Source of the DNA: Ruegeria sp. SCSIO 43209
Lineage (GTDB): Bacteria > Pseudomonadota > Alphaproteobacteria > Rhodobacterales > Rhodobacteraceae
Length of the DNA stretch: 64,000 bases
Reading direction: 5' to 3'
Assembly (NCBI RefSeq): GCF_019904295.1
Contig: NZ_CP065359.1
Coordinates: 124,001-188,000, forward strand
The notes under the pieces were generated by a model, which did not search any database, was not told the DNA's origin, and was given only the letters and a program-made list of their open reading frames with translations. The position numbers were made by a program, and so were the translations under genes. This document shows positions 44,737 to 56,297 of the stretch, piece after piece. Within the stretch, counting starts at the first letter, position 1. The number at the start of each line of letters is the position of its first letter.

Positions 44737-45045
44737 TCAGCCGATCACCTCACCGATCAGCATCTGCGGTTTGACATTGGTGAAGTTTGGCAGATCGGCC
44801 AGGACAGGGCCTGCCTTTGACATAGCGTCGTTCATGGCGTCCTGATCTTCAAACATGATCGTTGCGATCGCGTAATGACCTGCTGGCGCTTCAGGGCCTC
44901 CCGCAATGCCTTTGGTTACGACCGTACGTTCGATATGTGACCCCATGTGCTCGCCGACAAGCGGAAGATGTGTGTCGACATAATAGTCGAAATCGAAATG
45001 TGTTTCTGTACCTATGGGATAGATCACCTGTAAACTGACGCTCAT
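44737..45045 (-). CDS. EthD family protein
   Basis: A 102-residue dimeric alpha/beta-barrel protein. The pattern SLQVIYPIGTETHFDFDYYVDTHLPLVGEHM matches the EthD family, named after a protein needed for ethyl-tert-butyl-ether breakdown, though most members have no known role. AAAGGAAGT precedes the ATG. It stands alone, 121 bases from lpdA on the same strand. Confidence 0.83.
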   Translation of the reverse strand: MSVSLQVIYPIGTETHFDFDYYVDTHLPLVGEHMGSHIERTVVTKGIAGGPEAPAGHYAIATIMFEDQDAMNDAMSKAGPVLADLPNFTNVKPQMLIGEVIG

Positions 45046-45166
45046 CTGACTTCCTTTCCAAAAGCAATGGAGTCAGTAAACCGCGTCTGATCACCTGCCG
45101 CAAATGGTTTTGAGCGACACGGGGTGCCGCTCAAGGAGACTAGGTAGAGGACCTGCTCAGGTTTGG

Positions 45167-46555
45167 TCAGCTATGAATTGGCCCGTCACCACAGGCGAGC
45201 GCCGCCTCGCGCACTGCTTCGGAATAGGTCGGGTGAGCGTGACAGGTCAGGGCCAGATCTTCGGCTGATGCGCCGAATTCCATGGCGACGCAAACCTCGT
45301 GGATCAGGTCTCCGGCCGCGGGGCCGATGATATGCGCGCCCAGAATGCGATCGGTTTCTTTGTCTGCCAGAATCTTGACGAACCCGTCGGCTGCGAAATT
45401 CGCCTTGGCCCGGCCATTGCCCATGAACATGAACTTGCCGACCTTGTAGGCGCGGCCCTGTTCTTTGAGTGTCGCTTCGGTCTCACCCACATTGGCCACC
45501 TCGGGCCAAGTGTAGATGACCCCAGGAATAACACCATAGTTCACATGACCATGCTTGCCTGCAACCTGCTCGGCTGCGGCCATGCCCTCGTCTTCAGCCT
45601 TGTGGGCCAGCATCGGGCCTTCGGTCACGTCGCCGATGGCGTAGATGCCCGGCACGTTGGTCTGCCAATCACTGCCGACCTTGATCTGGCCGCGCGGGGT
45701 CATCTCGACGCCCAAAGCGTCCAGCCCCAGCCCATCCGAATATGGCTTGCGCCCGGTGGCCACCAGCACAGTATCGGCATCGATGACATGCTCGCTGTCA
45801 TCCTTGAGCAGCTTGTACGTTACCTTGGCTTTGGTCTTGGTGGCTTCGGTCTTTTGCACCGCAGCGCCCATGACGAACTTCAAACCCTGTTTCTTCAGGA
45901 TACGCTGGAAAGTCTTCTGAACCTCGGGGTCCATACCCGGCGTGATTTCCTTGAGGAATTCGATCACCGTCACCTCTGCGCCCAAACGGCTGTAGACCGA
46001 GCCCAATTCAAGCCCGATCACACCGGCACCGATCACAATCATTTTCTTGGGAACTTTGCCCAGAGACAACGCGCCAGTCGAAGTCACCACGACCTTTTCG
46101 TCAACCTCGACGCCAGGCAGTGCCGATGGCTCAGAGCCCGAAGCGATAATGATGTTCTTGGTCTCATGGACCTCATCACCAACCTTGACCCTGCCCGCAG
46201 CAGGGATTGAGCCCCAGCCTTTCAGCCAATCGATCTTGTTCTTCTTGAACAGAAACTCGATGCCCTTGGTGTTGCCATCGATGACCTCGTCCTTGTAGGC
46301 CTGCATCTGCTTCCAATCGACCGAAGGTGACTTCCCCTTCAGACCCATCTTTGCAAAGTTGTGTTCGGCTTCGTGCAACTGATGGCTGGCATGCAACAAT
46401 GCTTTCGAGGGGATGCAGCCCACGTTCAGGCAAGTCCCACCCAGCGTCTCGCGCCCCTCGACAACTGCGGTTTTAAGGCCCAGTTGGGCGCAACGGATGG
46501 CGCAGACATAGCCGCCGGGTCCGGCGCCGATTACGATGACGTCATAATTTGCCAT
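45167..46555 (-). CDS. lpdA: dihydrolipoyl dehydrogenase (E3)
   Basis: FAD enzyme that reoxidises the lipoyl groups of the 2-oxoglutarate dehydrogenase E2 and perhaps other complexes. The 462 residues have the FAD motif [15 protein letters not shown], the redox pair C42/C47 in [16 protein letters not shown], an NAD-binding [13 protein letters not shown] and the C-terminal H-E dyad in [15 protein letters not shown]. It is downstream of sucB, so this copy serves 2-oxoglutarate dehydrogenase. Confidence 0.96.
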   Translation of the reverse strand: MANYDVIVIGAGPGGYVCAIRCAQLGLKTAVVEGRETLGGTCLNVGCIPSKALLHASHQLHEAEHNFAKMGLKGKSPSVDWKQMQAYKDEVIDGNTKGIEFLFKKNKIDWLKGWGSIPAAGRVKVGDEVHETKNIIIASGSEPSALPGVEVDEKVVVTSTGALSLGKVPKKMIVIGAGVIGLELGSVYSRLGAEVTVIEFLKEITPGMDPEVQKTFQRILKKQGLKFVMGAAVQKTEATKTKAKVTYKLLKDDSEHVIDADTVLVATGRKPYSDGLGLDALGVEMTPRGQIKVGSDWQTNVPGIYAIGDVTEGPMLAHKAEDEGMAAAEQVAGKHGHVNYGVIPGVIYTWPEVANVGETEATLKEQGRAYKVGKFMFMGNGRAKANFAADGFVKILADKETDRILGAHIIGPAAGDLIHEVCVAMEFGASAEDLALTCHAHPTYSEAVREAALACGDGPIHS

Positions 46556-46626
46556 TACATTCTCCTAAATCGACCGGGTGATCCGGCAGCGTTCCGATCC
46601 GGTATGGCGGGTCGGGTACCTATATT

Positions 46627-46896
46627 TCAAACGGGTTCCAGCAGCTTGATTGATATATGCGCAATGCCGCCGCGTTCATGGTGCATCGCCAGTTCTTCGG
46701 ACCCAAAAAAGGCTTTGGCCTTATCCAGATTCATAACCTCGAACATCGCTATCGCATGATCCCGCTGATCTGGATCGCGCCAGACATGCAGGTCGCGGAT
46801 ACCCGCGGCCTTGCGCATCGGTTGATCCTCGCGGAACACCTTCAGCCAGGCATCGAAATCGGCCACATCGGCTTGCCACAGTACATGAGTCGCCAT
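46627..46896 (-). CDS. small dimeric alpha/beta-barrel (ABM-like) protein
   Basis: An 89-residue protein (ATHVLWQADVADFDAWLKVF, DLHVWRDPDQRDHAIAMFEV, AMHHERGGIAHISIKLLEPV) with the look of antibiotic-monooxygenase or YCII-like ferredoxin-fold proteins. It lies 1 base after sucB and 71 bases before lpdA, inside the 2-oxoglutarate dehydrogenase operon. No function is known; its position suggests constitutive co-expression with the complex. Confidence 0.75.
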   Translation of the reverse strand: MATHVLWQADVADFDAWLKVFREDQPMRKAAGIRDLHVWRDPDQRDHAIAMFEVMNLDKAKAFFGSEELAMHHERGGIAHISIKLLEPV

Positions 46897-46897
46897 C

Positions 46898-48418
46898 TTA
46901 CAGATCCATCAGCAGACGGCGCGGGTCTTCCAGCGCCTCTTTTACGCGGACAAGGAATGTCACAGCACCCTTGCCGTCCACAATACGGTGATCATAGGAC
47001 AGCGCCAGATACATCATCGGGCGGATTTTGATCTCACCATTGATGACCATGGGACGATCCTGGATCTTGTGCATGCCCAGAATGCCCGATTGCGGCGGGT
47101 TCAGGATCGGTGAAGACATCAGCGAGCCGTAGACGCCTCCGTTCGAGATCGTGAAAGTGCCGCCCTGCATTTCCGCCATCGAGAGTTTACCGTCACGGGC
47201 GCGCTTGCCTTTTTCGGCGATGGCTTTCTCGATCGCTGCGAAAGACATCGAGTCCGCATCCCGGATGACTGGAACCACCAGCCCTTGCGGCGTACCTGCG
47301 GCCACACCCATATGCACGAAGTTCTTGTAGACGATGTCATTGCCGTCGATCTCGGCATTCACTTCGGGCACTTCTTTCAGCGCATGACAGCAGGCCTTGG
47401 TGAAAAAGGACATAAAGCCCAGACGTACGCCATGCTTCTTCTCGAACTGGTCCTTGTACTGGTTGCGCAAAGCCATCACCTCAGTCATGTCCACCTCGTT
47501 ATAGGTGGTCAGGATCGCGGCGGTGTTCTGCGCGTCTTTCAGGCGCTTGGCGATGGTTTGGCGCAGACGGGTCATGCGCACGCGCTCTTCGCGGCTCGCA
47601 TCCTCGGCAGCCACAGGCGCGCGCGGAGCTTGGGCAGCGGGGGCGGGCACAGCCGCCGCAGGCGCTGGGGCCGTAGCTGCTGCAACTGCCTTTGCCACGT
47701 CTTCTTTCATGATACGACCATCGCGTCCGGTGCCAGTGACCTGATCCGCAGACAGACCAGCTTCGGCCATCGCTTTCTCAGCCGATGGAGCGTTGGACAC
47801 GTCTTTACCTGTGCTGGCTGCAGCCGGAGCGGCGACGGCCGCCACCGGAGCCGCTGCCGCACCTGCGGCTGCGCCCGAGATCACCGCCAATTTGGCAGAA
47901 GCATCGACCGTGCTGCCTTCAGGCGCAACGATTTCAGCCAGAACGCCTGCCGCCGGGGCAGGGACCTCGACCGAGACCTTGTCGGTTTCCAGTTCGCACA
48001 GCATTTCATCCTGTGCAACGCTGTCGCCGACCTGTTTGAACCATGTCGAGACTGTAGCCTCGGTGACGGATTCACCCAATGTCGGCACCATCACATCTAC
48101 ACTGCCGCCTGATGCTGCGGGTGCCGCTGCCGCCGGGGCCGGGGCCGGGGCCGCCGCTGCCGGAGCAGGCGCAGCCCCTTCGCCCGCCGCTATCGTGGCA
48201 AGCAGGGCATCGACGCCCACGGTCTCACCTTCGGCTGCAACGATCTCACCCATCACGCCAGCAGCGGGTGAGGGCACCTCAACCGTAACCTTGTCAGTCT
48301 CCAACTCGCACAGCATCTCATCTACGGCGACTGCATCGCCGGGTTTTTTGAACCAAGTCGCAACGGTGGCTTCGGTGACAGACTCGCCCAGCGTGGGAAC
48401 ACGAACTTCAATCGTCAT
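46898..48418 (-). CDS. sucB: 2-oxoglutarate dehydrogenase E2 (dihydrolipoyl succinyltransferase), two lipoyl domains
   Basis: Transfers succinyl from lipoyl groups to CoA. The 506-residue protein has two lipoyl domains, with lipoylated lysines at K43 and K147 in identical CELETDKV motifs. They are joined by alanine/proline linkers. A peripheral-subunit-binding domain (about 215-250) and a catalytic domain ending [12 protein letters not shown] follow. E. coli SucB has one lipoyl domain of about 80 residues, so the duplication explains the extra length of about 100 residues. It lies 3 bases after sucA. Confidence 0.95.
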   Translation of the reverse strand: MTIEVRVPTLGESVTEATVATWFKKPGDAVAVDEMLCELETDKVTVEVPSPAAGVMGEIVAAEGETVGVDALLATIAAGEGAAPAPAAAAPAPAPAAAAPAASGGSVDVMVPTLGESVTEATVSTWFKQVGDSVAQDEMLCELETDKVSVEVPAPAAGVLAEIVAPEGSTVDASAKLAVISGAAAGAAAAPVAAVAAPAAASTGKDVSNAPSAEKAMAEAGLSADQVTGTGRDGRIMKEDVAKAVAAATAPAPAAAVPAPAAQAPRAPVAAEDASREERVRMTRLRQTIAKRLKDAQNTAAILTTYNEVDMTEVMALRNQYKDQFEKKHGVRLGFMSFFTKACCHALKEVPEVNAEIDGNDIVYKNFVHMGVAAGTPQGLVVPVIRDADSMSFAAIEKAIAEKGKRARDGKLSMAEMQGGTFTISNGGVYGSLMSSPILNPPQSGILGMHKIQDRPMVINGEIKIRPMMYLALSYDHRIVDGKGAVTFLVRVKEALEDPRRLLMDL

Positions 48419-48421
48419 CGT

Positions 48422-51379
48422 TTACTTTCCTTCAATGCTCAGCGCTTCGTTCACCAGCGCTTCTTGTTGGGCTTTGTGTTGGCTGGCCAGACCCGTCGCG
48501 GGCGAGGCCGAAGTTGCGCGACCGGCATAGACCGGACGGGTGTGTTTTGCGCCAATGCGGGTCAGAACCCATTCGATATTGGGCTCAATAAAGGTCCAAG
48601 CACCCTGGTTCTTGGGTTCTTCCTGACACCAGACCATCTCGGCCCCCTTGAAGCGCTCAAGCTCGTTGATCAGCGAATGCGCGGGGAAAGGATAGTATTG
48701 CTCGATCCGCATTAAGTAGATGTCGTCGATGCCGCGCGCATCGCGTTCCTCAAGCAGATCAAAATAGACCTTGCCCGAGCACATGACGACCCGCTTGATC
48801 TTGTCATCTGCCACCAGTTTAGTGTCCGAGTTGCCCTGTTGAGCATCATCCCACAGCACCCTATGGAAGCTCGAGCCTGTGGTGAATTCCTCGGCCTTGC
48901 TGACCGCCAGCTTATGGCGCAGCAGCGACTTCGGCGTCACCAGGATAAGCGGCTTGCGGAAGGTCCGGTGCAATTGACGGCGCAGGATGTGGAAATAGTT
49001 CGCAGGCGTTGTGCAGTTCGCCACGATCCAGTTGTCCTGACCGCACATTTGGAGAAACCGCTCAAGCCGTGCGGATGAGTGCTCTGGGCCTTGCCCTTCG
49101 AACCCATGCGGCAGCAGCGTGACCAGACCAGACATCCGCAGCCACTTCGATTCACCCGAACTAATGAACTGATCGAACATGATCTGCGCCCCGTTGGCGA
49201 AATCGCCAAACTGTGCCTCCCAGAGAACAAGCGCGTTGGGCTCGGCCAGTGAATAGCCATACTCGAACCCAAGCACCGCGTATTCGGACAGCATCGAGTC
49301 AATCACGTCATAATGTGATTGGCCCTTGCGGATATTGTTCAGCGGGTAATACCGTTCCTCGGTTTCCTGATGGACAAATCCAGAATGGCGTTGGCTGAAT
49401 GTGCCACGCGTCGCGTCCTGTCCGGCCAAACGTACAGGGTAGCCTTCGGTCAGCAGAGAGCCAAACGCCAGAGCCTCGCCCGTTGCCCAGTCAAAGCCGG
49501 TTCCGTTTTCGAACATCTGTTTCTTGTGGTCCAGCAACCGGCCCACGGTTTTGTGCATCGCAAAACCTTCGGGGGCGCTGGTCAGAGCGGTGCCGATCTC
49601 GGCCAGCGTCTCTGGTGTAATTGCGGTTTCACCGCGCATGTATTCGTCTTTGTGCTTGTCCAGATGCGACCAGCGCCCATCCAGCCAGTCGGCTTTGTTT
49701 GGCTTGTAGTCTTTCCCGGCATCGAACTCTTCATTCAGATGTGCCTGAAAGGCCGCCTTCATGTCTTCAATCTCGCCTTCGGGGATAAGCCCGTCCCTGA
49801 CAAGGCGCTCGGTATACAACGACAACGTGGTCTTATGCGTCTTGATCTTCTTGTACATGATCGGGTTGGTGAACATGGGCTCGTCGCCCTCGTTATGACC
49901 AAACCGGCGATAGCAGAAAATATCCAGCACCACGTCCTTGTGGAACTTCTGGCGGAACTCGGTCGCCACCTTGGCGGCATGCACCACCGCCTCGGGGTCG
50001 TCGCCATTCACGTGGAAGATGGGAGCTTCAACCATCAGCGCGATATCCGTGGGATAAGGGCTGGAACGGCTGAAATGTGGCGCGGTGGTAAAGCCGATCT
50101 GGTTGTTCACCACGATATGCATGGTGCCGCCGGTCTTGTGCCCCTTCAGGCCCGACAGGCCAAAGCCTTCGGCGACAACGCCCTGACCGGCAAAGGCCGC
50201 ATCACCGTGCAAGAGGATGCCCATCACCTTGGTGCGGTCTTCGTCGTTCAACTGGTCCTGCTTGGCGCGGACCTTACCCAGAACCACCGGGTTCACCGCC
50301 TCAAGGTGCGAGGGGTTTGCGGTCAGCGACAGGTGAACGCTATTGCCATCGAACTCTCGGTCGCTTGACGCGCCGAGGTGATATTTCACGTCGCCTGATC
50401 CATCCACGTCTTCGGGCTTGAAGCTGCCGCCCTGAAACTCGTTGAAGATCGCGCGATAGGGCTTGCCCATCACATTGGCCAGAATGTTCAGACGACCCCG
50501 GTGTGGCATACCGATGACGATATCGCTGAGGCCCAAGGCGCCGCCGCGCTTGATGATTTGTTCCATCGCGGGGATCAGTGCCTCGCCACCATCCAGACCA
50601 AACCGCTTGGTGCCCATGTATTTCACATGCAGGAATTTCTCGAAACCCTCGGCCTCGACCATCTTGTTCAGGATCGCCTTGCGGCCTTCCTTGGTGAAGG
50701 CGATTTCCTTACCGAACCCCTCGATGCGTTCCTTCAGCCACGCGGCCTCTTCCGGGTTCGAGATATGCATGTATTGGAGCGCGAAGGTGCCGCAATAGGT
50801 CCTCTTCACGATCTCGACGATTTGGCGCATGCTGGCCATCTGCAGGCCCAGCACGTTGTCAATAAAGATCGGTCGATCCATGTCAGCATCGGTGAACCCG
50901 TAAGTCTTCGGGTCCAGCTCGGGATGCGTACTGGCGGCGCGCATGCCCAGCGGGTCCAGATCAGCTGCCAGATGTCCCCGGATACGATAGGCCCTGATCA
51001 GCATCAGCGCCCGCAGGCTGTCCAGCACCGCGCGCTTGATCTGGTCATCACTGACCTCAACACCCTTGGCCGCCGCCTTATCCTTGATTTTGTTGCCCGC
51101 TGCTTTGGCGTCGATCTCGGCCCACTCGCCAGTCAACGCACCCGTCAGATCATCGGCAGGCATCGGAGGCCAATCGCTGCGCGCCCACGAAGGGCCCTCG
51201 GCCTCGCGCTGCACATCCGGCGCGTCATCGCCCATGGCCTTGAAGAACTCGACCCAGGCTGCGTCGACCGCACCGGGGTTCTTGGTGTACTGGGCATAAA
51301 GCTGCTCCAGATATTCGGCATTATGCCCCTGCATGAAGCTTGAGGCATGAAAGGCGGTGTTGGGCGAGTGTTCGGTCAT
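48422..51379 (-). CDS. sucA: 2-oxoglutarate dehydrogenase E1 component
   Basis: Thiamin-diphosphate enzyme decarboxylating 2-oxoglutarate and succinylating the lipoyl group of SucB. It has 985 residues, close to the family length. Visible regions include the N-terminal E2-binding HASSFMQGHNAEYLEQLY, the MPHRGRLNILANVMGKP block, the ThDP site LLHGDAAFAGQGVVAEGFGLS, and SQRHSGFVHQE. The ATG overlaps the DUF805 gene stop by 4 bases. Confidence 0.97.
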   Translation of the reverse strand: MTEHSPNTAFHASSFMQGHNAEYLEQLYAQYTKNPGAVDAAWVEFFKAMGDDAPDVQREAEGPSWARSDWPPMPADDLTGALTGEWAEIDAKAAGNKIKDKAAAKGVEVSDDQIKRAVLDSLRALMLIRAYRIRGHLAADLDPLGMRAASTHPELDPKTYGFTDADMDRPIFIDNVLGLQMASMRQIVEIVKRTYCGTFALQYMHISNPEEAAWLKERIEGFGKEIAFTKEGRKAILNKMVEAEGFEKFLHVKYMGTKRFGLDGGEALIPAMEQIIKRGGALGLSDIVIGMPHRGRLNILANVMGKPYRAIFNEFQGGSFKPEDVDGSGDVKYHLGASSDREFDGNSVHLSLTANPSHLEAVNPVVLGKVRAKQDQLNDEDRTKVMGILLHGDAAFAGQGVVAEGFGLSGLKGHKTGGTMHIVVNNQIGFTTAPHFSRSSPYPTDIALMVEAPIFHVNGDDPEAVVHAAKVATEFRQKFHKDVVLDIFCYRRFGHNEGDEPMFTNPIMYKKIKTHKTTLSLYTERLVRDGLIPEGEIEDMKAAFQAHLNEEFDAGKDYKPNKADWLDGRWSHLDKHKDEYMRGETAITPETLAEIGTALTSAPEGFAMHKTVGRLLDHKKQMFENGTGFDWATGEALAFGSLLTEGYPVRLAGQDATRGTFSQRHSGFVHQETEERYYPLNNIRKGQSHYDVIDSMLSEYAVLGFEYGYSLAEPNALVLWEAQFGDFANGAQIMFDQFISSGESKWLRMSGLVTLLPHGFEGQGPEHSSARLERFLQMCGQDNWIVANCTTPANYFHILRRQLHRTFRKPLILVTPKSLLRHKLAVSKAEEFTTGSSFHRVLWDDAQQGNSDTKLVADDKIKRVVMCSGKVYFDLLEERDARGIDDIYLMRIEQYYPFPAHSLINELERFKGAEMVWCQEEPKNQGAWTFIEPNIEWVLTRIGAKHTRPVYAGRATSASPATGLASQHKAQQEALVNEALSIEGK

Positions 51380-51915
51380 TGGGCTACCTCATATGGGTTG
51401 GGACCGTATTGGTTGGTGCCTGGTTCGCTGGGGCGGGTCAGCCACCACAGAACCAGGAGGGGCGACACAAACAGGACAAGAAGTGTCGGAATGACAATAA
51501 GAAGAGTTGCGCGGGTGAACAGGATATCCAACGTGCCGCCATGGAACTGGCTGGCAAGGCCGATGCCAAAGATCAGGACGGCAAGCGCACCAAGTATCAG
51601 CAGGATCGGCAGCAGAGCATAAAGCCCGCTGCGCCCGGTATCATGCATCCGCCGCCATGCAACGGCCAGATGCGGGAAGAAGACAATCAGGCTGACGATG
51701 CTTTGGACCGGGCCTGTTGAGGTGGCCGTGACGGATTTGGATGTTTCGGTTTCAGTCACTGCGACCTGAGTGAAGAACTGCCAGTCGATGATCCCGGCGA
51801 TGATGCTCCAGATCACGATGAACAGGAAAAAAAACCAGTATTCGGGCCGCGAGGCACGGCCCGAAAAGGTGAAAAACTTGGAGAAACAGGTTTTAATGGC
51901 TTCGCCGAAAGTCAT
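51376..51915 (-). CDS. DUF805 domain-containing membrane protein
   Basis: A 179-residue protein (MTFGEAIKTCFSKFFTFSGRASRPEYW...) with four membrane helices. The FSGRASRPEYWFFFLF entry and the WRRMHDTGRSGLYALL helix are hallmarks of DUF805. It lies between sucD and sucA and overlaps sucA by 4 bases. A longer ORF of 277 residues is just overrun into sucD. The family is of unknown function; its conserved place inside this operon is of interest. Confidence 0.9.
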   Translation of the reverse strand: MTFGEAIKTCFSKFFTFSGRASRPEYWFFFLFIVIWSIIAGIIDWQFFTQVAVTETETSKSVTATSTGPVQSIVSLIVFFPHLAVAWRRMHDTGRSGLYALLPILLILGALAVLIFGIGLASQFHGGTLDILFTRATLLIVIPTLLVLFVSPLLVLWWLTRPSEPGTNQYGPNPYEVAQ

Positions 51916-51949
51916 GTTTACCGCTCCTCCCAAAGCAGTCAAATTCTGG

Positions 51950-52831
51950 TCAACCGATGGCTTCCAGCACAGCCTCACCCAGCTGCGCCGGGCTTTCGGC
52001 CACGACGATACCAGCCGAGCGCATGGCTTCGATCTTGTCCTCGGCGCCGCCTTTGCCGCCGGCGACGATGGCGCCCGCGTGGCCCATGCGGCGGCCAGGA
52101 GGGGCCGTGCGGCCCGCGATGAACCCTGCCGTGGGCTTCTTGCGGCCTTTCTTGGCCTCATCCGCCAGGAACTGTGCAGCTTCTTCCTCGGCCGAGCCAC
52201 CGATTTCACCGATCATGATGATCGACTCGGTTTCGTCATCCGCCAGGAACCATTCCAGCACGTCGATATGCTCGGTCCCTTTGATCGGGTCGCCGCCGAT
52301 GCCCACGCAGGTGGACTGGCCCAGACCCACATCGGTGGTCTGTTTGACGGCCTCATAAGTCAGGGTACCCGAACGAGACACAACACCGACCGAGCCGCGC
52401 TTGTGGATGTGGCCGGGCATGATGCCGATCTTGCAGGCGTCGGGCGTGATGACACCGGGGCAGTTCGGGCCGATCAGGCGCGAGTTCGACCCTTCCAGCG
52501 CACGCTTCACCTTCATCATGTCCAGAACGGGGATGCCTTCAGTGATGCAGACGATCACTTCCATCTCGGCATCAATCGCCTCGAGGATCGAATCCGCTGC
52601 AAACGGCGGCGGCACGTAGATCACGCTGGCATTGGCTTCGGTCACATGCTTGGCCTCGTGGACCGAGTTGAACACGGGCAGGTCAAGATGTGTCATCCCG
52701 CCTTTGCCGGGGGTCACGCCGCCGACCATCTTGGTGCCATAGGCGATGGCCTGTTCGCTGTGGAATGTGCCCTGCGAGCCGGTAAAGCCCTGACAGATCA
52801 CTTTGGTATTTTCGTCGATGAGGACTGCCAT
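51950..52831 (-). CDS. sucD: succinate-CoA ligase alpha subunit
   Basis: With SucC makes succinate, ATP or GTP, and CoA from succinyl-CoA. The 293 residues have [18 protein letters not shown] (CoA-binding), [17 protein letters not shown], and the phosphohistidine in [11 protein letters not shown]. The ATG at 52831 is preferred over one 39 bases upstream and follows GGAGAACG. It is 83 bases after sucC, with a palindromic element between. Confidence 0.96.
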   Translation of the reverse strand: MAVLIDENTKVICQGFTGSQGTFHSEQAIAYGTKMVGGVTPGKGGMTHLDLPVFNSVHEAKHVTEANASVIYVPPPFAADSILEAIDAEMEVIVCITEGIPVLDMMKVKRALEGSNSRLIGPNCPGVITPDACKIGIMPGHIHKRGSVGVVSRSGTLTYEAVKQTTDVGLGQSTCVGIGGDPIKGTEHIDVLEWFLADDETESIIMIGEIGGSAEEEAAQFLADEAKKGRKKPTAGFIAGRTAPPGRRMGHAGAIVAGGKGGAEDKIEAMRSAGIVVAESPAQLGEAVLEAIG

Positions 52832-52850
52832 CTGGCGTTCTCCTTTATAC

Positions 52851-52906
52851 GGCAGGCTTCTGCCCGCCAAAATCTTGGGAAAGGCGGGCTGAAGCCCACC
52901 CTACGG
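52851..52906. repeat. REP-like palindromic element between sucC and sucD
   Basis: GGCAG-GCTT-CTGCC (52851-52864) is a small hairpin whose tail GCCCGCC (52862-52868) is complementary to GGCGGGC (52883-52889). A second inner hairpin GGGCT-GA-AGCCC (52886-52897) is followed by ACCCTACGGG. GGCGGGCTGAAGCCCACCCTAC resembles a dispersed intergenic repeat that I have seen in many bacterial genomes. It may fine-tune sucC versus sucD levels. Confidence 0.5.
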
Positions 52907-52914
52907 GATGACAC

Positions 52915-54108
52915 TCAGCCTTTGACGGCCTTCACGATTTTCTCGGCACCGTCTTTCAGATTGTCCGCTGCGATCACATCGAGGCCCGAGGTGTTGATGA
53001 TCTCTTTGCCCTTCTCGACATTCGTGCCTTCCAGACGCACGACCAGCGGGACCTGCAGGCCCACCTCTTTCACCGCGGCAACGACGCCCTCGGCAATCAC
53101 ATCACAGCGCATGATGCCGCCGAAGATGTTGACCAGAATGCCTTTGACGTTGGGGTCCGAGGTGATGATCTTGAACGCCTCGGTTACTTTCTCTTTGGTC
53201 GCGCCACCGCCCACATCCAGGAAGTTGGCAGGCTCGGCACCGTAAAGCTTGATGATGTCCATCGTGGCCATCGCAAGACCGGCACCGTTGACCATGCAGC
53301 CGATCTCACCGTCCAGCGCGATGTAGTTCAGGTCGTATTTGGACGCTTCCAGTTCCTTGGGGTCTTCCTCGGTCGTGTCGCGCAACTCGGCAATATCCGG
53401 GTGGCGGTATACCGCGTTACCATCAAAGCCGACTTTTGCGTCCAGTACTTTCAGGTCGCCCTTGTCCGAGACGATCAGCGGGTTGATCTCCAGCATCTCC
53501 ATGTCCTTCTCGACGAAGGCATTGTAGAGCTGGTTCATCAGCTTGACGCATTGTTTGACCTGCGCGCCTTCCAGTCCCAACGAGAACGCGATGCGGCGGC
53601 CGTGATAGGGCTGATAACCAGTGGCGGGATCAACCGAGAAGGACAGGATTTTCTCAGGCGTCGCAGCGGCCACCTCTTCGATGTCCATGCCGCCTTCGGT
53701 CGAGCATACGAATGAGATACGGCTGGTCTGGCGGTCCACCAGCAGGGCCAGGTAAAGTTCACGTTCGATGCCCGAACCGGCTTCGATGTAGATGCGGTTC
53801 ACCTGCTTGCCTGCAGGGCCGGTCTGATGGGTGACCAGCGTGCGGCCCAGCATCTTTTTGGCTTCTTCGGCGGCTTCTTCCACCGATTTGGTCAGACGGA
53901 CACCGCCTTTTTCACCGGCGTCGGCCTCTTTAAAGGAACCCTTGCCGCGACCACCCGCGTGGATTTGCGCCTTGACGACCCAAAGCGGCCCGTCCAATTC
54001 ACCGGCTGCGGTTTTGGCTTCCTCGGCGCGCAGAACTGCGCGACCATCGGAGACCGGAGCGCCATAGCTGCGAAGAAGCGCTTTGGCTTGATATTCGTGA
54101 ATGTTCAT
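52915..54108 (-). CDS. sucC: succinate-CoA ligase beta subunit
   Basis: Nucleotide-binding subunit, ATP-grasp fold, 397 residues. The start [19 protein letters not shown], the ATP loop [11 protein letters not shown], the metal/nucleotide EINPLIV and the C-terminal CoA-ligase domain with [12 protein letters not shown] and [16 protein letters not shown] are typical. It is the first gene of the sucC-sucD-DUF805-sucA-sucB-(ABM)-lpdA cluster. Its upstream region has a paired palindromic operator. Confidence 0.97.
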   Translation of the reverse strand: MNIHEYQAKALLRSYGAPVSDGRAVLRAEEAKTAAGELDGPLWVVKAQIHAGGRGKGSFKEADAGEKGGVRLTKSVEEAAEEAKKMLGRTLVTHQTGPAGKQVNRIYIEAGSGIERELYLALLVDRQTSRISFVCSTEGGMDIEEVAAATPEKILSFSVDPATGYQPYHGRRIAFSLGLEGAQVKQCVKLMNQLYNAFVEKDMEMLEINPLIVSDKGDLKVLDAKVGFDGNAVYRHPDIAELRDTTEEDPKELEASKYDLNYIALDGEIGCMVNGAGLAMATMDIIKLYGAEPANFLDVGGGATKEKVTEAFKIITSDPNVKGILVNIFGGIMRCDVIAEGVVAAVKEVGLQVPLVVRLEGTNVEKGKEIINTSGLDVIAADNLKDGAEKIVKAVKG

Positions 54109-54216
54109 CGAAATTGTCCCGTCTGACTACGATTACACCGTTATAGGGGTGTCTAAGCGCCAAAATTAAAGAGTTTTTTGACCGGTCACGGGAAATTGTC
54201 GAAGATTTTCAGTATT

Positions 54217-54247
54217 TGTGATCACAGTTTTTTGGGGTGTGATCACA
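54217..54247. promoter_or_regulatory. tandem TGTGATCACA operators upstream of sucC
   Basis: Two identical perfect 10-base palindromes, TGTGATCACA, at 54217-54226 and 54238-54247, have starts 21 bases apart (two DNA turns). They lie 108 bases upstream of the sucC start codon. The same pair with the same spacing occurs 113 bases upstream of sdhC. The regulator is unknown from the sequence. Confidence 0.75.
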
Positions 54248-54370
54248 AAAATTGCGGGGCGTGGAAATTGATTCGATGATCCGGGATCATGCCCACAAAA
54301 CACATTCATAGATGAGTTTTGCGACGTTTGCGCGAACATCTTTTAGCCAGCTTGGCACCGTGTAAAAGAA

Positions 54371-54395
54371 AACCGGCCCTTGAAGAGGGCCGGTT
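54371..54395 (-). terminator. rho-independent terminator after mdh
   Basis: AACCGGCCCT (54371-54380) pairs perfectly with AGGGCCGGTT (54386-54395) around a 5-base loop. On the minus strand TTCTTTTACA follows, 22 bases after the mdh stop. It separates mdh from the sucC operon. Confidence 0.87.
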
Positions 54396-54417
54396 CATTG
54401 GTTCTAGGGTTCGTGAC

Positions 54418-56293
<1,876 letters not shown>

Positions 56294-56297
<4 letters not shown>

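Larger units (their letters stand above)
54109..54417. other. intergenic region between mdh and sucC
   Basis: This 309-base region holds the mdh terminator at 54371-54395, the two TGTGATCACA palindromes at 54217-54247 and, nearer sucC, the perfect palindrome TGACCGGTCA (54179-54188). The remainder, 54248-54370, is AT-rich in part and shows no ORF or RNA I can support. It must contain the promoter of the sucC operon; I could not place -10/-35 boxes with confidence. Confidence 0.7.

Noticed and set aside
47793..48530. 245-residue Ala/Pro/Ser-rich frame antisense to sucB
   Set aside because: It is the reverse of the alanine/proline linkers of the two lipoyl domains and therefore low complexity, not a gene.
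51916..52209. N-terminal extension of the DUF805 protein by 98 residues
   Set aside because: The added part lies antisense-frame over sucD and is Arg/Ser-rich; the family starts at MTFGEAI.
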